NCBI RefSeq assembly: GCF_001638985.1 | Contig: NW_017265157.1 | Span: forward strand, 372,001 to 436,000 | Length of the DNA: 64,000 nucleotides | Source: Phycomyces blakesleeanus NRRL 1555(-) | Lineage: Eukaryota; Mucoromycota; Mucoromycetes; Mucorales; Phycomycetaceae | Direction: 5' to 3' | Shown: positions 9,830-23,992 of the stretch, one piece after another | Numbering within the stretch: position 1 is the stretch's first letter | Layout: the number at the start of each line of letters is the position of its first letter | Translations under genes and position numbers: made by a program | Notes under the pieces: model-generated | Database searches by the model: none | Told to the model about the DNA's origin: nothing | What the model saw: only the letters and a program-made list of their open reading frames with translations

Positions 9830-11185
9830 CACCCGGCTTAGGGTGAAATTGACTTACTTCCAACTCCGCCATGACTTCTTTCTATGCAAGAAGACCATCC
9901 TCTATTTTCCTTTTATTTTAATTCTGTAATCTCTCTAATAAAACAAATCACAATGCCAAAGAACAATAAAGCTAAAACTACCAACTCATATTATAAGACA
10001 ACAGATTTCGAAAAAGGAATGATTATTGGAAGATATAAAGAAGGACGTAGCTCCTATGAGATTTCACATGCAGAAGGCATACCCCAATCAACTGTTTATC
10101 GTATAATTAAAAAATACGAGACAAAGAAGACGTGCGCTGAGAAGGAGCATCCTAGGGCCTCTAAGAAGCTATCACCACGGGAAATTCGTTATTTGAAGTT
10201 CACCGCAAAAAAAAATAGACGCGACACATTAGCTACCATCACGCGCAGTGTTAAAGAGATGCATGACATCTCAATCAGTCAAGCAACAGTACGCAAATAT
10301 CTGCACGATATGGACCTTCGCTCTTGTGTTGCTGTAGCCAAGCCTTACCTAGATGAAGCACATAAGAAGGCACGCTTGCAATGGGTTAGGGAGCGAAAAA
10401 ATTGGAATGATGAATGGACATCAGTAATCTGGAGTGATGAGTCCAGATTCACCCTTTTTCAGAAAGGTGGACAGCAATATGTTTGGCGCCAACCGCATGA
10501 GAAGTATGACGATGACTGTCTGGTACCAGCAGTGCAAGGGTTGGGTGGTTCAGTATCAGTTTGGGGATGTATTTGGGCAGGAGGTGTTGGCCCACTAGTT
10601 ATATTAGATGACTACATGACAAAAGAAATGTATGTCCAGACACTGAGGGACAACTATCTCCCATTTCTTGCTGCCCTTCCTGACAAGGACACCACCACCT
10701 ACCTTCTCCAAGAAGACAATGCCAAGCCACATAAGAGCAAGTTGGCGGAACAGTGGAAAAAAAGAAACGATGTGGCTATCTTACCATGGCCTGCAAAAAG
10801 TCCAGATTTTAATCCAATTGAGAATATGTGGAGCTACCTTGATAACAAGGTTAGAGATAGAAGACCCCAGCCTACCACGCTAAAAGAACTGGACGTTGCT
10901 TTGTTGGAGGAGTGGGCAGAAATCACAGCAAGTACTTGTGTGAAGTTTTGCCTGAGCATTAAAGATCGTATGATATTAGTTAGGAAGAAGCATGGAGGAG
11001 CTATTAACTATTAAACCTCCATCAATTTTTAATATAAATAAGCAACACATATTACAAAATCTTCCATTCATTTTTTGTCTTTAAGGATCATGTCTTTGAG
11101 AACTTATTTAACCTTGAAAAACAGAGGTGTACTTCTTTGATTTTAGCGGAGTTGGAAGTAAGTCAATTTCACCCTAAGCCAGGTG
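9830..11185 (+). mobile_element. Complete Tc1/mariner-type transposon, 1356 bp
   Basis: Terminal inverted repeats are 40 bp (9830-9869 and 11146-11185) with one mismatch, C against T at the fifth base. They start CACCCGGCTTAGGGTGAAAT. TA flanks both ends (9828-9829 and 11186-11187), the standard Tc1/mariner target. One uninterrupted transposase ORF lies inside. The nearly identical TIRs and intact ORF suggest a young, possibly active copy. Confidence 0.95.
9953..11014 (+). CDS. Tc1-family DD34E transposase
   Basis: This 353-residue protein would cut and paste the enclosing element. The start at 9953 (MPKNNKAK, preceded by CACA) is preferred to the in-frame ATG at 9884, whose extra 23 residues look non-conserved. 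An N-terminal helix-turn-helix of the Tc1 type is visible (GRYKEGRSSYEISHAEGIPQ then STVYRIIKKYE). A second DNA-binding helix set follows. The DDE catalytic core is complete: VIWSDESRF supplies the first aspartate, LLQEDNAKPH the second, and SPDFNPIENMW the glutamate. There are 34 residues between the second D and the E, which is Tc1 rather than mariner (DD34D). There are no stops or frameshifts, and the length is normal for the family. Confidence 0.95.
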   Translation: MPKNNKAKTTNSYYKTTDFEKGMIIGRYKEGRSSYEISHAEGIPQSTVYRIIKKYETKKTCAEKEHPRASKKLSPREIRYLKFTAKKNRRDTLATITRSVKEMHDISISQATVRKYLHDMDLRSCVAVAKPYLDEAHKKARLQWVRERKNWNDEWTSVIWSDESRFTLFQKGGQQYVWRQPHEKYDDDCLVPAVQGLGGSVSVWGCIWAGGVGPLVILDDYMTKEMYVQTLRDNYLPFLAALPDKDTTTYLLQEDNAKPHKSKLAEQWKKRNDVAILPWPAKSPDFNPIENMWSYLDNKVRDRRPQPTTLKELDVALLEEWAEITASTCVKFCLSIKDRMILVRKKHGGAINY

Positions 11186-11440
11186 TATATAAAATATTTT
11201 GTATATATACTTGTTATATATGTAATATTCTTGATAGAAACATGATTCTTTTGCTTTAAACCGTATGTCTTACAAGTTATACATATCTGATTAAGTATAT
11301 TACACGCTGTGTTCAAGTACAGTGCTTCCAACAAGCAATGTCGCAACTAATCAAAAATGATGTCGCTAGTCATTAAAAATCGATATCGGGTCACATTAAT
11401 CTCTTGACATTCGAAAAAATATAAAAGCAGACCTTTTAAT

Positions 11441-12693
11441 ATGTGTTTACTCTTTTTATTTGAAAATGGGCATGAAAATGTCATCGATGAAAATTACGGC
11501 CCTGAGCCCATGGACTACGTTGTTGATCATAATGAGTTTGTCGTTGAAACAATTACCGCTCACACTTATTACTTTAAAGTGCAGCTTCCAACGATTCTTC
11601 GGCTTGTCAAATGCGAATAGAAAAGCCAAAAAATGAAGACATTCATATGAATGAGGCAAGCCTAAAACTAGACTATATTCGCTATACTGCACAGGATAAG
11701 GCTAAGTTTTTTGATCTAAAGATTGAAAAGTGTACGAGTGCATCAGCTGCAGCGAAACAGTTGGGCCTTCACATTCAAACTCCTCGGAGATGGGCTAGGC
11801 AATATAATGTGTGTCTTGACAGTATGTTTGACAATTGTAATCAGATTGGTCGTGAATGTATCTCGATAGAAGAGCACAAAAGGGCTGTTGTTGAATCTAT
11901 TGGCGCTAATTCATCTGCAACTATTGTTGAAGTGACTGAGCATTTATTGAGACGCTTCAGTGATCTTAAGGTTTCGCACAGTACCGTTTATAACTTTATG
12001 AGATGTGAATGCAACCTTTCGATAAAAAAAGGATATTTTAATTCTATCGAAAGAGACAGTCCAGCAAAGATTGAGGAGCGGTACGATTGGGTTTGTAAAG
12101 GAGAAAATACAGACATAAACTTCTTGACGAATTGTGGGTTTCTTGACAAGTTTGCTTTTGATATAAGCCTGGAACGCTCAGGAGCTTGGCCCAAAAAAAA
12201 GGGTGCCCGTTGCTATTGTTACCAGGCCTACTACAAGAACAAACACAGCATTAATATTGGGTGCTATTTCTGCCGCAGGTTCGATCACCGTCGGCGTAAA
12301 GAAAAACCAAGACCTGTCAAGAATAGAAATTTTGACGGGTATATCAGCTCAGGAACTGTAATAGGTCATTATATTAGTTTCTTAAAATCGACTCTGGATG
12401 AAATGTACAAGAATCCGCATATTAAAGGTGGCTATATTGTTATGTATAATGCACCCATCCACACACATGAAAAAATACAAAAGTATATTGAGTAACGAAG
12501 ATATAAGGGTGTATATCTTCCTACTTATTCTCCTGAAATTAATCCAACTGAAAAATTTTGAGCAGTAGCAAAGAGTAAAGTTAAGCGTCATAGGTTTTTG
12601 CAGGAAGATACTTTATCAAAACGGATTATGGAAGCCTGCAACACCGTGGAGAAAAGTCATTTGAAAGGGTTTGTTCCGCATTCTTACAAGTGA
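11441..12693 (+). pseudogene. Degenerate IS630/Tc1-like transposase
   Basis: The main open part is 11611-12495, followed in the same frame by remains to 12693, broken by TAA at 12493 and TGA at 12559. An upstream 59-codon ORF (11441-11620), overlapping in another frame, is probably the shifted N-terminus. Recognisable pieces are a helix-turn-helix (SASAAAKQLGLHIQTPRRWA), a SKGTVTGHYLSFLK-like block (SSGTVIGHYISFLKSTLDEM), YNAPIHTHEKI and YLPTYSPEINPTEKF. Known relatives read DNAPIH, so the second catalytic aspartate is Tyr here, and the first DE motif is altered (FDISLERSGAW). The gene is dead as transposase. A possible left end, TA-CAGTGCTTCCAACAAGC at 11317, has no convincing partner. Confidence 0.8.
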
Positions 12694-12895
12694 CTACACC
12701 GTCATCGCCGATAAATTGGATCATTTTAACCTCTCGACCCACTTTTCCTACCCTTTCTGCCACTATTACCAAAACATTTATGGAAGCACTTAATACTGAC
12801 TGCTGGAGGGCGGATTTCTCCCTGTCACTTAATTTCGCTCCACTAGCTATATCCCTCACAACCAGTTGTAATGGTCCGACGAGTTTGTGATGCAT
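12626..12895 (-). CDS. Unknown 89-aa ORF, possible transposon relic
   Basis: An ORF with non-repetitive composition (LVGPLQLVVRDIASGAKL, GDDGVVTCKNAEQ) that overlaps the 3' end of the dead transposase on the other strand. It lies downstream of, and on the same strand as, the dead ORF at 13450-14286, but in another frame. It may be the C-terminal part of the same gene. No family recognised. Confidence 0.3.
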   Translation of the reverse strand: MHHKLVGPLQLVVRDIASGAKLSDREKSALQQSVLSASINVLVIVAERVGKVGREVKMIQFIGDDGVVTCKNAEQTLSNDFSPRCCRLP

Positions 12896-13449
12896 CTATT
12901 AGAAAAGATACTTTTTATTATGCAAATAGGATAGGTGTTCATAATGGTATGGTATGGTGTCAAGTTTAGATGGAATGAACCATCAAGCACAAAGCACGAT
13001 TCACAGTCATAACAGGTGTGCCACCGTTATTTGTACTTGAACATCACTGAATAAAATGGAGAATTACATTGTTCTAGCAAATGATTGGTTGAAAAAAAAA
13101 ACAGCCATATCTTTTTTTTTTTTTTTACAAACTGAACGAAGAGGATACCGATATGGAATAAAACATATGAAAGTGACATAAAATGCGGGATAGCTATAAA
13201 AGAACAATAATGGTTACAGCCATCACTTGTATTGCTTGATACAGCCATTTCGATATTTGAATTTTCGAAGCTCTTCTTTGTTTCTATGTAACAATGCGTA
13301 TCGATCAATCGATTCAATATGAGAATCGTGATCAATTGTCAAGACCTTCACCATCATGCATCCACTATGGTTGCGTAAGTAAAAAAAAGTATGTGAATTA
13401 GCATGTTTTCATTCTTTTTTCTTTTTTTTATCGCAGGAAACATTCCACA
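12896..13449. other. Interval between two pseudogene blocks
   Basis: AT-rich with poly-T/A runs. A 102-codon minus-strand ORF (13027-13335) is largely created by a poly-A tract and is not accepted as a gene. Sequence just above 13450 on the minus strand continues in frame after a TGA (CGMFPAIKKR), so the pseudogene may extend a little into this interval. Confidence 0.4.
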
Positions 13450-14286
13450 TCATCTGGTCGATTCGATAGTCCAGCATAAGATATAACACAGAGTTGGACA
13501 TGTTTGGTGGTGTGTCAGAAAATGCATAATCTGCTGCGTATTGCCGTCACAATCAGTTAGACTATCCATTATGTTGGTGTTTCTTTTGTTCATGTTGAAG
13601 TCCCTTTTTATGATATGCTCGGATGTTGGCCTATTTGGAGAAGCGTATATCCGGGAACAAAAACAACGATTTTGCAGTTTTTTGATCATCAGTTCCAATA
13701 ATCTTGTCGTATTTTCATCCGATTATTCGGTAATTGATTTTCGAACACATCCAACCAAGACCCAATCTGGGCCACGGTTAGCCAACTCTTTCCGAAAGGC
13801 TGATGTCGTTTCGTTGGTGTTGCCCTTTGCACTGTCCTTGATTTTATAAAGTTGACGGCCTTTAACATGCTTGCCATTCACACGTGCCGACGTTTTAGTT
13901 CCAAAATTAGCGTCTGTAATCAATTTACTGAAAGCCCCAAAGGTAACAGCCTTGTGCAATCGAGGCAAGTGAGTTTTCAGATCATCATAAATCTGTCATG
14001 TCGTGTAAAACCCATAGTCAAATAAACTCTTCGTTTGAACTTCCTTGAAGTAAAGAGAGTTGATTATTGCCATAATCAATGTACGACTATAGTTTTCAGT
14101 AGACTACGCACCGGAAATTCTGTCGTTATCGTCATTATCGACTTTGTTTTTGCCCTTGTTGTTGCAGATGTTACTCGGAGTGTTGTTGTTATTGCCAACA
14201 CCACTGATGACAAGGTTAACACTAAGCTGATTGACATTATTGACAGTTGCTGCTGCTGATGCCACTGATATATTGGTTGCTGACAA
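13450..14286 (-). pseudogene. Unknown ORF killed by in-frame stops
   Basis: One minus-strand frame reads about 279 codons with normal amino-acid composition. It is broken by TAG at 14104-14106, TGA at 13996-13998 and TAA at 13723-13725, and closed by TGA at 13450-13452. There is no frameshift. Characteristic pieces are QIYDDLKTHLPRLHKAVTFG, KTSARVNGKHVKGRQLYKIK and CDGNTQQIMHFLTHHQ. Each stop can be explained by one C-to-T or G-to-A change (CAG, TGG, CAA). I do not recognise the family. Its position next to a dead transposase, in the opposite orientation, suggests it could be the second gene of the same old element. Confidence 0.55.
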
Positions 14287-15728
14287 TTTGGGGTACTTTA
14301 AATGCGCTAGATTTAGGGAGACGACATCTTAGTTTTACTGGACCACAAATCGTAACATATTTCCAGGCGTGGAATAACTATATCTGGTCCCTAAGGATCC
14401 ATTATTATTAGAGTAATTAATACCAGCGAGGATACAAAATATTCATAAAGACTTTCTTTTGTGCTTTGAAAAAAAAAAAGCGTATGGTAATTACGTACCA
14501 GCTGGTGCTGTCAAACTTTGGGAAAATTATGTGAAAGAAAGAGAAAGACATGATACGCGTAAGAAGGCTAATAAATAGTAAGACGTCAAGCAAGATTGCG
14601 TCATAGAATGCGTAATGACAACAGCTCCTTATAGCCTTTTGCATAACTGGTTATTGATATAGTGTATTTGTGACTAATTACTATTTCTTTATTGTCGAAT
14701 ATAAATTCAGGACGCAAACGGGTATTAGTTGAATATATAGGATTTTTCTTTGGATAACATTTTGTTATTAAATTGCCCCAAAAACACATCGTATTTTTAA
14801 AAAAAAGGAGAGGTAAGTTTCTGGGGAGAGAATGATGAATGCATAAAGTGTAGGTACAAAGTAGTAAGCTAATGCGTACAATGAATATAGCTGGTGGACA
14901 GACTAAAAGTTCAAAAAAAAAGGGCAAGATTTTTAATCGACTCTAATTAGCTAGTTTTCTTCCGTTGCCACTATGATTGAGAAGAAAAGCATTCTTTTTT
15001 ATGGAGACTATGTGCCATAGAATGAGAGGTCTGGAAAAACTCGCGATAGATGCTTTTCACTTAATGACAGAGACGACATTTCAAGCACAATTTTATCTAA
15101 TATGTACTTGCATTAATTTTGAACTATTTTTTTTTTAAAAAAAAAGGTGCAGACAGTCATGAATTAGTCTGACTGACTAAGTTTTGAATGAATTTGTTTT
15201 GCCCTTTTTTGAACTTTTAGTCTGTCCATACCAACTGTATTGAAAATTATCAGTACAATCTATTTTATACTTCCCTTTCTTTCTCTCTCTGTGCGCGGGT
15301 AAATCTAGTCATCCACTAAAAAAAATTATACCCATGGTCTGATTATTGATCTTATTTGTAAATTATATCCATATATACAACCAACGACTGACCCACATAG
15401 GCATTTATATCATTTCTTGAACAAGATCAAAATTGCCTTGCTTCTTTTTTCCTGGTGTTATATATAATCATATATACATACATGCTATATGGCTCTTTAC
15501 GGTGTCTTGGCTAAAATTGATCAAATCGTACAACCGTTTTAAACAACCAAAAAAAAATGCTGTGGCACAGAAAAAAAAGAAGAAGTTTGGATATACAAGG
15601 ATGTTTTATTTCCTATTGAATTTATTCATCAAGGAAGTTCGATTATTCATTAATGATATACAGAATTATGTAAAATTTGGTAGTTTTGTTTTTTTTTGTT
15701 CTTTTAAGCAAAAGAAAAAGAAATCCTT
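14287..15728. other. Intergenic, low complexity, one MITE
   Basis: Apart from the inverted-repeat element at 14896-15227, nothing is supported. Poly-A/T runs create several short spurious ORFs, for instance at 14601-14927 and 15433-15732. Confidence 0.7.
14896..15227. mobile_element. MITE-like element with ~30 bp TIRs
   Basis: GGACAGACTAAAAGTTCAAA at 14896 and its inverted partner ending at 15227 match over about 30 bases, differing in the length of an A run. Weaker pairing continues outward (AGCTGGT against AGTTGGT). The 332 bp interior is AT-rich and non-coding. No clear target duplication. Confidence 0.65.
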
Positions 15729-16754
15729 TTAACCCAAGAGAGGGCTGTTCTCAGCATCGGTGTCACGACCGACAAGCTTGAAGACGTAGGGGCGGGCAGG
15801 GTAGATGAAGGTGATGATGGCAGCACCGAGAGCGGTCCAGTGAATCCATGGGTCGGACTGGTTGGTGAAAATGGCAACGAGACCAAGTCCGATAACAAAG
15901 GCGCCAGTAAGATCGCCCTTGGTCTTCTTGTACTCGACGTAACCGACAGCAGTGGAGGTCAAGAAGAGAATACCAAAGATGACGAGAATGCGCAAGAAGA
16001 CGGTGGGTCCATCCTCCTTCAAGCCAGTGAAAGCCTGGAACAGGTTGACAACAGCAGAGAAGACGATCCATCCGTGCCACAAGGAGAAGGGAGCGTGGAT
16101 GAAGAGCTTGTCATAGATGCTAGAGGTGGGGTAGTTCTTCTCAAGGTTGTCTATAAAAGAGATATATAGCTTAGTATAACTTTCTTTATTTACAAAATTT
16201 TTCTTTCACTTACAGAACACAAAAGAGACCGAGGAAGCAGTAAGGAGAACAAAGATGAAACCGATGATAAAGTGACCCGATTTCTGTAGTCTAAGGTTAG
16301 TATCACGCTTCTTGTGTCATCCCAGACACCAAAAAAAAATGACCCGAAATATTAAGAAAAAAAATTACCAAGAGAGCGAGCCAGCCAGCACTGAGCAAGA
16401 CTGAGATGACAAAGTGCCAGCCAACACCGTGGAGGGCAGCAGCGTGGGCAGGCTCAAACCACTGGTAGATGACGAAGCCACCGAGCAAGAAGTGGATAAC
16501 AGTCCAGATAGAAGATACCCAGAAAGCTGTTTATTTTTAATGAAAAAAAAATGTAAGGTTGAAATTAGAAACGGTGCATAAGAAATGCAAATCTTATATA
16601 ATATAATTTACTTACAAGGAGTAATGTAGGTCAATCCTTCGTGGCCAACCTCATCATCAGGAGGAGGGGCGACAACACTGTAGACGGTGGCCGAGAGGAA
16701 GAATAGGTAGACCAAGACGTTGGCTACTCTCTGGAAGATATGCAACTTGGTCAT
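15729..16754 (-). CDS. Multi-pass membrane protein resembling the TspO/MBR group
   Basis: Four exons (16754-16616, 16526-16369, 16283-16214, 16150-15729) give 262 residues, all with GT-AG introns and matching phases. The start MTKLHIFQRV is chosen because the upstream in-frame ATG at 16847 lies in low-quality sequence. Several hydrophobic helices are evident: VANVLVYLFFLSATVYSVVA, WVSSIWTVIHFLLGGFVIY, FVISVLLSAGWLALLV, FIIGFIFVLLTASSVSFVF, and three or four more after IHAPFSLWHGWIVFSAVVNL. The tryptophan-rich helices and the APFSLWHGWIVFS motif recall the PFSxYxGW segment of tryptophan-rich sensory protein relatives. The C-terminus ENSPLLG resembles an acidic dileucine sorting signal. The family match is tentative, and the substrate is unknown. 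Confidence 0.7.
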
Positions 16755-18196
16755 GACAAAGAAGAATGATGGTGAAAGAAAAAACAAAATTAGAGCACAT
16801 TTTGACTTATTATATAGCCTGACGTGGAGAATGAAAAGCCAAGACATTACTGTATTAGTGATAAACGGGGGTATCGGTGGTGTAACCCGAGTCTAGTTCA
16901 TGCTGATTTCATTGGAAACAAGCCTTAGCCAGTCCTCTTGCTTTTATTAGTGTCTTGTATCACACCTACATCTTTGTGCCTATTTGTTGGTCTACAGAAC
17001 AACTTGGTCCTGGACACAATGCTAGTCTCAGGATGACATGTTTATTGTCCTCATCTTACATCTACCTTTTACTAGACCTTGTGAGTAGTCATCTATTTTC
17101 TTTCTCTCCCTTTTTCGGTTTCTTTCTTGGCTCTTGAAATCCTTGCAGCATAAAGTACTAAAATATCGTATCGTATCGTATCGTATATTAGTATTTGAGT
17201 GATGACAGACTATGTGGTACAGAAAGTTCGGGTATGTGTTAAAAAATGGTGAAATAATCCCGGTCTATTTCATAGTCCCCCAAGCTTAATTCGGCCATAC
17301 GTCGGTAACCCTGACGTTTCATCTATCCATTTCTCTTTTATTACTTGAATTCTACAATAGACTTCTTGCCTTTTAAATAGCATAAAATGAATAGACTGAT
17401 ATGCACCAAGTAAAGGTAGCCAAGCACACAAGATAGAAAGCAATATGTTGAGTTATTTGTTCTATTCTAAATTACATATATCCCTCTCTCTCTTTTGTGT
17501 GTTTGTGTGTCTGTGTGTCTGTGTGTCTGTGTATACATTTAATGCATGACACCATTATACAAGCTTAAAATAATAATAATATTCCAGAGACACAATTCAA
17601 AAGTGCTGGCAAATACGGTACAACGGAAACGATCTGTACCCGTAAAATTCAAAGTTGGAATGCCCTTCTTTTTCTTCTTTTCTTCTTCTTCTCTATGGTT
17701 GAGTGCTACACCTTTACAAATGGGAACACGGGAAAAGAAAGCCATTTTAATTTTATATAATATATTTTAATTTTATTTTGAGTATAAAAACCCTGGTATT
17801 TTTTTATTTTAATTTTCAATTTTACACTGTTCTTTTATATTTCTTCCTTTCTCTTTCTCTTTAATCTGAAAAATATCCTCGTTCATATATTGTAAATTAA
17901 AATATTTAAAATCACTAGACATCTCTCATTCACCTATTCTCCCACGCCAATCTTTATATATATATATATAGTGTGTTTGAACGGTGATTTTATTTTTCAT
18001 ATTGCTGGTTAAAGAAGTGTGTATTATTTATATTGTGGAATAACTAGGCTGGAGATAAATAGATTAATATTGTATAATATATCTATATATCTATATCTAT
18101 ATTTAATAAAAATGAAAAGAAGAAAAAAACATAAAGACCGTTATTAGGTTAACACTCCCTCTGTCCCCTGCCTTGTACTCTCCCTAAGTCTGTGTT

Positions 18197-18235
<39 letters not shown>

Positions 18236-18584
18236 AATGGTGGGCATTTAGACTATAAAATGAAATGAATAAATTTGAAGCAACTTTGAACAATATACAA
18301 ACGTATATATGTATATACAGCTTTTAAATATATTTTATAATATTAAATGTAATGATTTTGAATTTAGATTTATTTATTTATTTATTTGTGTGTGTGTGGA
18401 AGTGTGTATTAATGAGAGAGAGGGAGAAAGGGAGAAAAGAGTTGGATATATTTTTCAGTTTCATAGTATATTTCTTTCTCTCTCTTTGATTTTTTGACTT
18501 TAGCTTCCTTTTTTTTTCTCTTCTTTTTCTTATTCTTCTTTTACCTTTTTTCCGTTTGCTATTAGTCTTCTTTTCATATAAGAA
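16755..18584. other. Divergent intergenic region between membrane protein and kinesin
   Basis: No gene seen. It holds a gtatc pentamer run near 17164-17186, a tgtgtctg repeat (about 17495-17530), and a (gt)n microsatellite at about 18198-18233. The last 100 bp before the kinesin ATG are a long CT-rich tract, a common 5' UTR feature here. Both flanking promoters must lie inside. Confidence 0.7.
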
Positions 18585-22299
<3,715 letters not shown>

Positions 22300-22834
22300 A
22301 AAAATATTATTCTCCTCCTTATTTTTCTTTTTACTTCTTTACATAGCTCTATACCAACCATTAACATATCTTTTCTCTATTACTTAAGAAACCTGCATAC
22401 CCTTTGTCTCCTATTTATCTATGTCTTTCTTTAATTTTTTTGCTATTTGTAAAAAAGAAAAAAAAAAAAGAAGAAAAAAATCGATGGCTAAAAAAAATTT
22501 GTGTTATTTACATATAAATGTGTACATTACATGTATATATTTTATTTGCCATTTTTTGTTTTGATCTTGATTTTTATTTTTGAAAATGATATGCAAGGAT
22601 GGAATGTGTAATATACAAGGCGTTTGAGTTAAAAATAAGAGGGAGAGAAGAAGGTCCATATGAAGATGATGTAGGTGTGTATGTTTTTTTTCTTTAACGA
22701 TGGTAATAAGCGTCGAATTGTGCTTGTGGAAGTGTGTGGGGAATACTATTATAATTATTATTATCATTTTGATTGGCGTATGTTGGTGCAATGATTTTGT
22801 TGTTGATGTTGATGTTGATGTTGATGTTTTTTTT
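22300..22834. other. Convergent 3' intergenic region
   Basis: Between the kinesin stop and the stop of the mitochondrial carrier on the other strand. Poly-A/T rich, with a gttgatgttgatgttgat run near 22799-22826 and no coding evidence. Both 3' UTRs must share it. Confidence 0.7.
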
Positions 22835-23992
22835 TTACTGAGGGACCATAACTGACTTGAGGGTTTCATATGTAGGGAAAAAGATACCACAGATACCAAA
22901 CCACCAGAAGCTTCTTGGGATAGCACCAACAAAGAATGCTTGACTCATTTGAACCGCTCTTTGTCCAGGTGTCTTGTACTGGGTCATTACTCGGTTGATC
23001 ATAGATTTTGCTACGTCTGTAACTGTTGCAGACTGACGGTTTGGTGTGGCACGTTGGGTGATCATACGGGTACGGAGAACGTCCATGGGTGTAGTGAAAT
23101 AACCGGCCAAGAAACCACTGATACCGCCATACATGATACTTCTAAATGTTGGAATGTCTGCCTCTAGTTCTTCGAATGGAGCATTGGCGACAACTGGGTC
23201 ATATGCTTTACGAGGCGCACTCAGCCAATTATCGCGAACCGATCGATGGTGAAATGCCTTGAAATTTTCGTACGACACCAACAAGATTATCATAAAAGGA
23301 GAATCACGGGCAGCAATAGCCCAGAATCCTTTGAACAGACCACGAGGACCTTCTTCGAGAAGAGTTTGACGTACAACAAAGCCAGCAGTTGCACGTTCGC
23401 CCTTTAGTATGTTATTGTAATGATCGGTCTGGAGTCTATAAGAATGGATTGTTAGGACCAAAGAAGAAAAAAGCCAATGGATTGAGATATGGACTTACTT
23501 TGCAGTGATTACTTCTCGAGGGACTTTGATAACACTAGATGCAAGGTCGCCAATGACTGCAGACAGTGCAGTGGCAGGTGTGTTTCCAAGCCAGGGAATC
23601 AACTTTGTGTTTCCGTTGTCTTTGGTTGGTAGGAGATAAGATTTGCAGAATTCATATGTACTGAATCTGGCACCGCCTTGACCTGCTGCACCGAGAGCAG
23701 ATACAAAGAAGCCTTTGCCTAGACTTTGGGCTGTTTGGCGAGTAAAGATCGATTTCCAGCCGTTTAGAGGGTCTGCTTGGATTCGTGTCTTGATGGTGTC
23801 GAGAGGGTGCATGCATGAGTAAGATAGCGAGAGACCGACTGCACCTGCGATGAAATGGTCTGCAAACAGAAAAGAAAAGAAAGGAGAAGAAGGAATACTA
23901 GTTTAGTACATCGTACTTTGATGGGTTTCTTGAGTATAGTATTTACATTTGAAGACCTGGGCTTGAGATAGAGATTGTTTTTGAGATGACAT
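22835..23992 (-). CDS. Mitochondrial carrier family (SLC25-type) transporter
   Basis: Exons 23992-23947, 23859-23499 and 23435-22835 give 335 residues. Three repeats each carry the carrier signature: PLDTIKTRI (from residue 34), PREVITAK (from 129) and PMDVLRTRM (from 252). Aromatic/glycine partners of the second half-motif are also present. These proteins sit in the inner mitochondrial membrane as six-helix exchangers. The PxE/DxxK repeats resemble the S-adenosylmethionine and related carriers, in which repeat 2 reads VPxEVxK, but substrate cannot be assigned from what I see. An acidic insertion before repeat 3 (APFEELEADIPTFRS) is somewhat unusual. The first exon encodes only 15 residues. 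Confidence 0.92.

Noticed and set aside
13027..13335. 102-aa ORF on minus strand
   Set aside because: Its middle is a poly-Lys/Phe stretch from homopolymer runs, and no family resemblance.
13373..13437. Plus-strand GTAAGT...GCAG intron
   Set aside because: No open exons flank it on that strand. The region belongs to the minus-strand pseudogene.
11317..14340. Terminal inverted repeats bounding both pseudogenes (CAGTGCTTCC at 11319 and an inverted CAGTAAAAC near 14337)
   Set aside because: Matches are weak and the right end has no TA, so the element borders are not claimed.
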